Shown here: piece by piece, positions 17,948 through 25,181 of the stretch
How the letters are laid out: every line of letters begins with the position of its first letter
How positions within the stretch are numbered: the stretch's first letter is position 1
Source: Acidiferrimicrobium sp. IK
Lineage (GTDB): Bacteria; Actinomycetota; Acidimicrobiia; Acidimicrobiales; Palsa-688
Reading direction: 5' to 3'
NCBI RefSeq assembly: GCF_025499425.1
Contig: NZ_JAIMCB010000002.1
Span: forward strand, 248,001-312,000
Length of the DNA: 64,000 nucleotides
The notes under the pieces: generated by a model
What the model was told of the DNA's origin: nothing
Seen by the model: the letters and a program-made list of their open reading frames with translations, nothing else
Database searches by the model: none
Made by a program: the position numbers and the translations under genes

Positions 17948-18615
17948 GAGCCGTAGCGCTCGGCGAGGTCCTCGGCCATGCCCCACCCGAAGGCGATGAG
18001 CACGTCTCGCCGGTCGGTGTCGAGGGGGGCGAACAGCGCCGCCACGTCCTCGGGGACGGTCTCGGGCTTGGCCGAAGCGAAGTCGAACACCCCGGCAGCA
18101 GAGCCGTCGCCGGTCACCACGAAGGTCCGGTCATCGATGCGCCCCTCGGCGCCGAAGCGCTTGGCCAGCCGACGGCTCCAGGCCCGCTCCTCGCCCGAGG
18201 GCTTGTGGCCGGGGCGGGGGCAGACATCTTCGAGACCCTTGAAGGCGGCGAAGGCGCCCGGGTCGACGAAACGGGTGCCTACCAGCACATCCTCGTCGGG
18301 GAAGGCCAGTACCGCCCGGCGGAACTGGTCCGCGGCGAGGGCCTTGAGGACCTGGTCGCGCTTCGCGTTGCGCTTGACCGAGGCCAGGCCCCACAGGAGG
18401 CAAGGGGTACCCCCGATGCGCTCGAGGGTGCAGAACGAGAAGCCGACCAGCTTGCCGCCGTCTCGGACCTGGGTGATGAGCACCCACGCCTCCGCCTGCT
18501 TGGACAGCAGGCCGATGTCGAACCCGGCGGGCCCGTCGGCGACGATGTCCGCCATGTCGGCCAGCTCTGTGTCCGCCAGCGCAGTGCAGTCCTTGGTGTC
18601 GACCTCGAACGTCAT
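17944..18615 (-). CDS. Hypothetical protein downstream of dnaE
   Basis: A 223-residue protein without clear assignment. The order of segments (GGKLVGFSFCTLERIGG, then a helical QVLKALAADQFRRAV, then DEDVLVGTRFVDPGAF) recalls an acyl-CoA N-acyltransferase fold, but the usual CoA-binding Q/RxxGxG/A signature is not visible, so this is only an impression. The ATG at 18615 has AGGAG about twelve bases upstream; the longer frame to 18786 overlaps dnaE and is rejected. It follows dnaE by 43 bases and is probably cotranscribed with it. Confidence 0.8.
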   Translation of the reverse strand: MTFEVDTKDCTALADTELADMADIVADGPAGFDIGLLSKQAEAWVLITQVRDGGKLVGFSFCTLERIGGTPCLLWGLASVKRNAKRDQVLKALAADQFRRAVLAFPDEDVLVGTRFVDPGAFAAFKGLEDVCPRPGHKPSGEERAWSRRLAKRFGAEGRIDDRTFVVTGDGSAAGVFDFASAKPETVPEDVAALFAPLDTDRRDVLIAFGWGMAEDLAERYGS

Positions 18616-18658
18616 ACCGCTGTAACTCTCCTCACCACGTCGAGACTGATCTCTAAGA

Positions 18659-21600
18659 TTAGGCGACCCCGGGCTCTCTGTTCCAAAGGCACCCCGGCCC
18701 GAGGAGCACCCGCAGCTCTGCGAGCAGGCCGGTGGAGGTGGTGACGTTGAACGCCGGGGCCAGTTTGATGACCTTGCTGCCCACATGCAGGTACACCGCC
18801 GAGGTCCCCTGATGGTCGCTCAGGAGATGTTTGAGCTGCTCCACCCGCTCGTCGGAGAGGGCGTGGATGGGGACGTTGATGTGGAGCGGCTCGGCCCCGT
18901 CGAGGGTCAGCTCTGGTCGCTTGAGCTCCATGCAGATCAGCTTGGGCTGGTCGTCGCGGGTGTCGATGCGTCCCTTTACGCAGACCACCGCGTCGTCCGC
19001 CAGCAGGTGACCGACGTCGAGCATGGTGCGGGGGAACACCCACACCTCGATGGCGGACTGCAGGTCCTCCAGGGTGAAGGTGGCCATCATCTCGCCCTTC
19101 TTGGTGTACTTGCGCACCAGTCCGGTGATCACCCCTCCCACCCAGCGCAGGTTGGCGCCGCCGCCAAAGCCGCTGTCACCCGACGAGGCCCCCGACTCCC
19201 GCAGGTCGGAGATCGTGATGTCGGCGTGGCGGGCCAGGGCCGCCTCTGCTCCGAGCAGCGGGTGGTCGCTGATGTAGAGCCCGAGCATCTCCTTCTCGAA
19301 CGCCAGGCGAGCGGTCTTGTCGAACTCCTGATCTGGGATCGGCACCCTGGCGTCGTCGAACATCGCCGGCTCGTCCCCGCCGAAGCTGTCGCCGAAGAGG
19401 CTCATGACGCCCTGCTCGCGCTCGCGCCGGCGCGCCAGCGTCCGGTCCACGATCTGCTCGAACACCAGGCACAGCCCCTGGCGGGGGTGGCCCATCGCGT
19501 CGAAACCGCCGCCCTTGATGAGCGACTCGACGGTCCGCTTGTTGAGCACGACGGGATCGACCCGGCCGCAGAAGTCGTAGAAGTCCTCGAAGGGGCCGTT
19601 TGCGTCGCGCTCCGCGACGATGCGGTCGACCAGTCCCTCGCCGACGTTGCGGATGGCCGACAGCCCGAAGGTGATGGCCGCGCCTCCCTCTGCGTTCTTG
19701 GTGGCGGCGAACTCCGACAGCGAAACGTTGACGTCGGGGACCTGGACCTCGATGCCCATGGCCCGGCACTCGGCCAGGTACACCGCGGTCTTGTCCTTGT
19801 CGTCCTTGACGCTGGTCAGGAGGGCGGCGAGGTACTCGGCGGGGTAATGGGCCTTCAGCCACGCGGTCTGGTAGCTGACGAAGCCGTACCCGAAGGAGTG
19901 GGATTTGTTGAACGCGTAGTCCGCGAAGGGTTCGATCAGGTCGAAGAGCATCGTGCCGACGCCCTCCCCGTAGCCGGTGGCGACGCAGCCTTGAACGAAC
20001 TTGGTCCGCTCCTTGGCCATGATCTCGCGGACCTTCTTGCCGGCCGCCTTGCGCAGGTTGTCGGCTTCCTCCAGCGAGTACCCGGCGAACTTCTGGGCCA
20101 GGCGCATCATCTCCTCTTGGTAGATGCACAGCCCGTAGGTGTCGCCGAGGACCTCCGCCATGTCGGGATGCTGGTACTCGACTGGCTTGCGACCGTTCTT
20201 CCGGTCGGCGTAGTCGTAGTGCATGTTGGCGGCCATGGGTCCCGGCCGGTAGAGCGCCACCAGGGCGGCGACGTCCTCGAAGCTGGTCGGCGCCAAGGAC
20301 CGCATCAGCGCCCGCATGTTGGTGCCCTCGAGCTGGAACACCCCGATCGAGTCGCCCCGCTGCAACAGCGAGAAGGTGGCTTCGTCGTCGAGCGGGACTC
20401 GGTCGATGTCGGGCCTGGTGCCGGTGCCGGCCTCGATCAGATCCAGGGCCCGCTCGATGACCGAGAGGTTGCGCAGGCCGAGGAAGTCCATCTTGAGCAG
20501 GCCGAGCTCCTCCACCCCGTGCATTTCGTACTGGGTGACGATCGGGGCGTCCTCGACGCGCCCGCCGGCTTCGGGCTTGCGCTGGATGGGCAGGTACTCG
20601 GTGAGCGGATCGGCCGAGATCACCACCGCCGCGGCGTGGATGCCGTCCTGGCGGCGCAGCCCCTCGAGGCCCTTCGCCACGTCGACGACCTTGGCCACGT
20701 CGGGGTCGGCGTTGTACATGTCGCGCAGCTCGGCCGCGGTCTTGTACCCGTCGGCGTGCTTGGGGTGCTCCTCGAAGCACGCCCAAAGCGGGGTGTCGCG
20801 GCCCATCACCAGCGGCGGCATGGCCTTGGCGACGCGGTCCCCGAGGCTGTAGGGGTAGCCGAGCACCCGGGCTGCGTCGCGGACCGCAGCCCGGGCTTTG
20901 ATGGTCGAGAAGGTGACGATCTGGGCGACGTGGTCCCAGCCGTAGCGCTCTGCCGCGTAGCGGATCATCTCCGAGCGGTACCGCTCGTCGAAGTCCATGT
21001 CGATGTCGGGCATCTGCTTGCGGCCCGGGTTGAGGAACCGCTCGAAGAGCAGGTCGTACTGGATGGGGTCGAGATCGACGATGCGCAGGCAGTAGGCCAC
21101 GCAGCACCCCGCCGCGCTCCCCCGGCCGGGACCGACCCGGATGCCTTTGTCCCGGGCGTGGCGGATTAGGTCCCACACCACGAGGAAGTAGTCGGAGAAG
21201 CCCATCGACGAGATGACGCCCAGCTCGTAGTCGAGCCGCTCCACCACGACCGGCGGCAGCCCGTCCCGGCCTGACCCGGTGGTGCCGTAGCGCTCCCTGG
21301 CCCCCTCCGTCGCCAGGTGGCGCAGGTAGGCGTCGGCGTCGTCGAACCCCGCCGGCCGGGGGAACGAGGGCAGCTTGGGCTTGCCGAAGTCGATGGTGAC
21401 ATCGGCGCGCTCCGCGATCCAAAGCGTGTTGTCGCACGCCTCGGGGTAGTCGCGAAACAGGTGGCGCATCTCCGCCGCGGTCTTCAGGTAGTGCTCGTCG
21501 CCCTCGAACTTGAAGCGCTTGGGGTCGTCCATGGCCGAGCCGGTCTGCACGCAGAGGAGGGCGTCGTGGGCGACGGCGTCCTCCCGGGCGGTGTAGTGGC

Positions 21601-22261
21601 TGTCGTTGGTCGCCAGCAGCGGGGCCTTGATCCGCCGGGCCAGCTCGATGAGCTGCGGGTTGGTCTTGCGCTGCGCCTCCAGCCCGTGGTCCTGCAGCTC
21701 CACGAAAAGCGAGTCCCGGCCGAAGATGTCCTGCAGGCGGGCGGCCAGCGCGGTGGCCTTCTCCTGATCCCCCTGCAGAAGGGCTTGGAGGACCACACCG
21801 CCGAGGCAGCCCGTCGTGGCGATCACCCCCTCGTGGTACTGGGCCAGCATGTCCCAGTCGCAGCGAGGCTTCATGTAGTAGCCCTCGAGGTACGCGTCGC
21901 TCGAGAGCTTGAGCAGGTTCTTGTAACCGGGGTTGGTCTCGGCCAGCAGCGTGAGGTGGTAGTAGAGCTTCTGGCCGCCGTCGCCTTCCCCGCCGCCGTC
22001 GTCGACCCGTCCGCGGCGGGTCGGTCGCTCGTGGCGGGACTCCCCCGCCATGTACGCCTCGGTGCCGATGATCGGCTTGACGCCCCGGTCCCGGGCGGCC
22101 TTGTAGAAGTCCAAGACGCCGTACATGTTGCCGTGGTCGGTGATGCCAACCGCAGGCTGGCCGTCCGCCGCGGCCCGGGCGATGACGTCACCGACCCGGG
22201 CTGCGCCGTCGAGCATGGAGAACTCGGTGTGGGTGTGGAGATGGGTGAACGACGCCCCCAC
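18659..22261 (-). CDS. dnaE: DNA polymerase III alpha subunit DnaE
   Basis: A 1200-residue replicative polymerase. The N-terminal PHP domain keeps its metal-site residues: HLHTHTEFS, ITDHGNM, GTEAY, the His in YHLTLLAE, GCLGG and ATNDSHY, the pattern of actinobacterial DnaE1 in which PHP is a proofreading exonuclease. The palm has PDIDMDFDERYR with catalytic aspartates and GRGSAAGC; helix-hairpin-helix and OB-fold regions follow (VRKYTKKGEMMATFTLED). Start is a GTG with AGGAGG upstream. It lies in a leftward gene set with bpa and a membrane protein. Confidence 0.98.
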   Translation of the reverse strand: MGASFTHLHTHTEFSMLDGAARVGDVIARAAADGQPAVGITDHGNMYGVLDFYKAARDRGVKPIIGTEAYMAGESRHERPTRRGRVDDGGGEGDGGQKLYYHLTLLAETNPGYKNLLKLSSDAYLEGYYMKPRCDWDMLAQYHEGVIATTGCLGGVVLQALLQGDQEKATALAARLQDIFGRDSLFVELQDHGLEAQRKTNPQLIELARRIKAPLLATNDSHYTAREDAVAHDALLCVQTGSAMDDPKRFKFEGDEHYLKTAAEMRHLFRDYPEACDNTLWIAERADVTIDFGKPKLPSFPRPAGFDDADAYLRHLATEGARERYGTTGSGRDGLPPVVVERLDYELGVISSMGFSDYFLVVWDLIRHARDKGIRVGPGRGSAAGCCVAYCLRIVDLDPIQYDLLFERFLNPGRKQMPDIDMDFDERYRSEMIRYAAERYGWDHVAQIVTFSTIKARAAVRDAARVLGYPYSLGDRVAKAMPPLVMGRDTPLWACFEEHPKHADGYKTAAELRDMYNADPDVAKVVDVAKGLEGLRRQDGIHAAAVVISADPLTEYLPIQRKPEAGGRVEDAPIVTQYEMHGVEELGLLKMDFLGLRNLSVIERALDLIEAGTGTRPDIDRVPLDDEATFSLLQRGDSIGVFQLEGTNMRALMRSLAPTSFEDVAALVALYRPGPMAANMHYDYADRKNGRKPVEYQHPDMAEVLGDTYGLCIYQEEMMRLAQKFAGYSLEEADNLRKAAGKKVREIMAKERTKFVQGCVATGYGEGVGTMLFDLIEPFADYAFNKSHSFGYGFVSYQTAWLKAHYPAEYLAALLTSVKDDKDKTAVYLAECRAMGIEVQVPDVNVSLSEFAATKNAEGGAAITFGLSAIRNVGEGLVDRIVAERDANGPFEDFYDFCGRVDPVVLNKRTVESLIKGGGFDAMGHPRQGLCLVFEQIVDRTLARRREREQGVMSLFGDSFGGDEPAMFDDARVPIPDQEFDKTARLAFEKEMLGLYISDHPLLGAEAALARHADITISDLRESGASSGDSGFGGGANLRWVGGVITGLVRKYTKKGEMMATFTLEDLQSAIEVWVFPRTMLDVGHLLADDAVVCVKGRIDTRDDQPKLICMELKRPELTLDGAEPLHINVPIHALSDERVEQLKHLLSDHQGTSAVYLHVGSKVIKLAPAFNVTTSTGLLAELRVLLGPGCLWNREPGVA

Positions 22262-22308
22262 GAGGCCGCCTCCTGCCTTGACGCTGCGTGTTGACCGTGA
22301 CCGGCGGG

Positions 22309-22332
22309 TCGTCCACAGGCACCTGTGGATGA
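22309..22332. promoter_or_regulatory. Inverted DnaA-box-like pair before dnaE
   Basis: The perfect palindrome TCCACAGGCACCTGTGGA (22312-22329) is embedded in TCGTCCACA on the plus strand and TCATCCACA on the minus strand, each one base from a consensus DnaA box (TTGTCCACA or TTATCCACA). It lies about 50-70 bases upstream of the dnaE start. Confidence 0.4.
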
Positions 22333-22364
22333 CTTACACCGCTGTCATTTCCGAAGGCCCCAGG

Positions 22365-22934
22365 CTACCCCACCGGAGCGGCCGGAGGATCCTCGTCTTC
22401 CAGCTCGAGTCGGACCTCTCCGGGCTCGCTGAGGGTCACGCCGACCCCGTCGGCGGGGCTGTCGGCGGGGGGTGAGTGTTCGGCTGTCGCCGCGACCTCC
22501 AGCTGCGCGGCGATAATTCGGTCCACCCGCCGCACGAGATACAGCGACGCCAGGGCGGCGGGGATTTCCGCGAAGGTCGCCAGGATCACCGCCTGCCAGA
22601 GGTCGGCGGTGGTCGGCGAGGTGGTGACGTCGAACCATGCATCGACCAGTAGCAGGGTCGCGGTGACCACCGCGGTCAGCTCGGCCTGCGGGCGGCGGCG
22701 ATAGCCGAGGTACGCAGTGCGGGCCAGGGCCAGCGCCAAGAAGCAGTCGAAACCCACCCAGGCCAGCCGGTAGTGGGCCGCCGTGGCCCGTCTCGGCAAC
22801 GCCACCGCCAGGTACACGACCCACGGCACCAGGCCGACGGCCACGGCCAGGTAGGCCTTGGGCGCCCAGCGCAAGAGGGTGGCGTCGGAGATCCCTCGGC
22901 TGCGGCCGCGCCGCGCGTCACCCGGCGGGTTCAC
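22365..22934 (-). CDS. Conserved four-helix membrane protein
   Basis: A 189-residue membrane protein with about four helices (AYLAVAVGLVPWVVYLAV, FDCFLALALARTAYLG, TAVVTATLLLVDAWF, AVILATFAEIPAALASLYLV) and an acidic C-terminal tail. The LLVDAWFDVTTS segment is familiar from actinobacterial membrane proteins of unknown function. The GTG at 22934 is ten bases after the bpa stop; no good ribosome site is seen, so coupling to bpa translation is likely. The longer frame overlaps bpa and is rejected. Function unknown. Confidence 0.75.
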   Translation of the reverse strand: MNPPGDARRGRSRGISDATLLRWAPKAYLAVAVGLVPWVVYLAVALPRRATAAHYRLAWVGFDCFLALALARTAYLGYRRRPQAELTAVVTATLLLVDAWFDVTTSPTTADLWQAVILATFAEIPAALASLYLVRRVDRIIAAQLEVAATAEHSPPADSPADGVGVTLSEPGEVRLELEDEDPPAAPVG

Positions 22935-22944
22935 GGCGGGAGGA

Positions 22945-23427
22945 CTACAGATACTGCCCGGCGCCGGCGCCGCGGGGGTCGTCGCCCGGCGGCAGGCTCC
23001 GGCGCCGCATCTCCTCCAGCTGACCCCGTGCGGCCATCTGCTGGGCGAAGAGGGTTGCCTGTATCCCATGGAACAGGCCCTCCAGCCAGCCCACCAGCTG
23101 AGCCTGGGCGACCCGCAGCTCGCCTTCGCTCGGGATGGCGTCGGGCGCGAACGGTGAGGTCATCCGCGCCAGCTCGTCGCGTAGGTCCGGGGAGAGCCCC
23201 TCGGCCAGCTCGGTCACCGAGGTCTCGTAGATCTCCCGCAGCCGGGACCGGGAGGCCTCGTCCAGGGGGGCCTGGCGGACCTCGTCGAGGAGCTGCTTGA
23301 TCATCGAGCCTATGCGCATGACCTTCGCCGGCTGCTCGACCGACTCGCGGGCTTCTTCCTTGTCGCCCGAGCCGTCGTTCTGCTCCACGATCACCAGGTT
23401 GGACGGGGTGGGACCTTCGCTAGCCAT
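22945..23427 (-). CDS. bpa: Bacterial proteasome activator Bpa (PafE)
   Basis: A 160-residue helical protein matching the Bpa/PafE family (Rv3780 in M. tuberculosis), an ATP-independent ring that opens the 20S proteasome gate for unfolded or damaged proteins. The core EGLSPDLRDELARMTSPF and LVGWLEGLFHGIQATLFAQQ are diagnostic, and the C-terminus ends GQYL, the motif that docks into the proteasome alpha ring. The start is the ATG at 23427, with CACACT, a weak -10 box, six bases upstream. No prc or pup genes are present here. It follows the phosphatase-family gene by 44 bases. Confidence 0.93.
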   Translation of the reverse strand: MASEGPTPSNLVIVEQNDGSGDKEEARESVEQPAKVMRIGSMIKQLLDEVRQAPLDEASRSRLREIYETSVTELAEGLSPDLRDELARMTSPFAPDAIPSEGELRVAQAQLVGWLEGLFHGIQATLFAQQMAARGQLEEMRRRSLPPGDDPRGAGAGQYL

Positions 23428-23471
23428 GCCCCCAGTGTGCCCGCGACGGGCAGGCAACGAGGCCACTACGT

Positions 23472-24617
23472 TCACCCAGCCGAGCGCCGCCGGCCCGGCG
23501 CGGCGAGGAGCGGCACGAGGACCTCGTCGTCGGTGAGGGAACCGTGGCGGCACACCAGGCGGTGGTCACCGTCGGCTGGCTCCAGGTAGCCCACCGGTTC
23601 CCAGGGCACGAGGGCCACGTCCCCGATCCGGGCGCGGGCTCGCTTGTCGAGGGGCCCGCCGAACCATCCGTCCCCGATGACCTGCTCCACCGGCAGCACC
23701 CACGCCTGGTGCCCGTAGAGCCGCCGGGTCGTCGCCAGCAGATCCTCGGCCTGCCCTGGGCGGGCGTGCAGCCACCGGAAACGAGCTTCGCCGCTGACCA
23801 TCTCCGCGGCGTCGAGGAGCTCCTCGGCCATCACCTGGGCCCCGTCGCCGACCTCCACCTGGCCGTGGTCTGCGGTGACGAGCAGCGTCGCCTCCGGCGG
23901 CAAGACGGCGAGGATGTCGGCCACGATCCGGTCCACCGCCACCAGCTCCGCGTCGTACTCCTCGCCCAGCCCCCTCATGTGGGCGATCTTGTCGATGCCC
24001 TCGTAGTAGGCGTATGTGAGCGCCTCGCCGGCGGCCACCTGGCGCCCCACCTCGACCGCGATGCTCGACGCGACTCCCCACCCGACCAGGCGAGATCCTC
24101 GCAGATGGGCGACGCTGAACCCGCTGCCACCGAAATCGGCCTTGCTGACGACCGGCACCGGACGGCCGTTGAACGCCTCCTCGGTCTGGAACTCGAGGGG
24201 CGGCACGAAGCTCCGGGCGTCACCAGAGACGGTCCGCCAGCGGAGGACGTTCATTACCTCCTTGCCGGTCGGGCCGTCCACGACCAGCCGGTAGCCAACC
24301 ATCCCGTGGGCGGCAGGCGGCACCCCTAGAGCAATCGAAGCGAGCGCGGTGGCGGTCGTGGTGGGGGCGACGGAGGTGACCGGGGCGCCGACCATCGAAG
24401 CCAGGGTCGGAGCCAGGTGCCGGCGGGTCTGCAGCTGGTTCCATCCGAGGCCGTCGACCACGAACAGCACGGTCTGCGCGGCGCGGCCCGCCGGCGCCGG
24501 CACCCACCCCGGGCGACCGCCCGGGGGCGCAAGGAGGGCCGGGACGATGCCCGACAGGCACGGTCCCCCGTACGCCGGGAGGGTGGGGGGCGGAGCGCCG
24601 TTTCGTGCCGTTGCCAT
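23472..24617 (-). CDS. Alkaline phosphatase superfamily hydrolase (nucleotide pyrophosphatase type)
   Basis: A 381-residue enzyme of the two-zinc alkaline phosphatase superfamily. Metal and nucleophile sites are readable: VVDGLGWN (Asp), APTTTATALASI (nucleophile Thr), YEGIDKIAHMRG (Asp, His), LVTADHGQ (Asp-His) and CRHGSLT (His). The arrangement fits type I phosphodiesterase/nucleotide pyrophosphatase proteins, which hydrolyse phosphodiesters or pyrophosphates. No clear signal peptide is seen, so a cytosolic place is likely. The ATG at 24617 is preferred over the longer frame to 25016, which overlaps the divergent regulator. TAGGGT lies ten bases upstream. Confidence 0.87.
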   Translation of the reverse strand: MATARNGAPPPTLPAYGGPCLSGIVPALLAPPGGRPGWVPAPAGRAAQTVLFVVDGLGWNQLQTRRHLAPTLASMVGAPVTSVAPTTTATALASIALGVPPAAHGMVGYRLVVDGPTGKEVMNVLRWRTVSGDARSFVPPLEFQTEEAFNGRPVPVVSKADFGGSGFSVAHLRGSRLVGWGVASSIAVEVGRQVAAGEALTYAYYEGIDKIAHMRGLGEEYDAELVAVDRIVADILAVLPPEATLLVTADHGQVEVGDGAQVMAEELLDAAEMVSGEARFRWLHARPGQAEDLLATTRRLYGHQAWVLPVEQVIGDGWFGGPLDKRARARIGDVALVPWEPVGYLEPADGDHRLVCRHGSLTDDEVLVPLLAAPGRRRSAG

Positions 24618-24692
24618 CGCTGCGCCGACCCTAAGCGCGCCGGCGGTGCTTCGCGCCACGACCCCAGCCCCACGCAAGGGCCCACCGGGGCC

Positions 24693-24704
24693 TACCATTG
24701 GGGC
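24693..24704 (+). promoter_or_regulatory. Leaderless -10 box for the Rrf2 gene
   Basis: TACCAT (24693-24698) lies six bases before the GTG at 24705. Confidence 0.5.
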
Positions 24705-25166
24705 GTGAAGGTATCGACCCGGGGTGACTACGCCAGCCGAGCGCTGCTGTCGCTGGCGCTCCACGGCGGACTCACGCAACCGACCTCGGTGCGCGACATC
24801 GCCGAGCGGACCGGCCTGCCGCAGCCCTACCTCGAGCAGATCCTGCTGGCCCTCAAGGGTGCCGGCCTGGTCCGGTCCAAGCGCGGTGTCGGCGGCGGGT
24901 ACGTCCTGGCCCGCCCGCCGGAGCAGATCAGCTTGAGCCAGATCGTGAGCGCCGTCGAGGGCCCGATCCAGGCCGGCGACTTCGGCGAGCCTCACACCAA
25001 CGGAGCGTGCGACCACGAAGGTCAGTGCGTGCTGCTGGCCGTTTGGGCCGATGTAGGCGACACCATGCGGGCCTACCTGGAGTCCTTCACCCTCTCCGAC
25101 ATCGTCGCCAGAGCTCAGGGCACAGTTTCCTCGGCCCCCGACCTCACCGCGACCCCAGTCGCGTAG
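24705..25166 (+). CDS. Rrf2-family transcriptional regulator
   Basis: A 153-residue winged-helix regulator. The fold is clear: KVSTRGDYASRALLSLALH, the recognition region SVRDIAERTGLPQPYLEQIL and the wing LVRSKRGVGGGYVLARPP. Iron-sulfur Rrf2 proteins such as IscR use three cysteines; here only two are seen, Cys102 and Cys108, in a loop with a nearby histidine, so cluster binding is possible but not assured. The next gene starts 15 bases downstream, so the regulator may control it. No isc or suf genes are nearby. The longer upstream frame to 24417 is antisense to the phosphatase gene and rejected. Confidence 0.92.
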   Translation: MKVSTRGDYASRALLSLALHGGLTQPTSVRDIAERTGLPQPYLEQILLALKGAGLVRSKRGVGGGYVLARPPEQISLSQIVSAVEGPIQAGDFGEPHTNGACDHEGQCVLLAVWADVGDTMRAYLESFTLSDIVARAQGTVSSAPDLTATPVA

Positions 25167-25181
25167 CCGGTCGCCCGGTCA

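Noticed and set aside
18785..21169. 794-residue rightward frame
   Set aside because: Antisense to dnaE, whose motifs are certain; Val/Gly/His-rich shadow composition.
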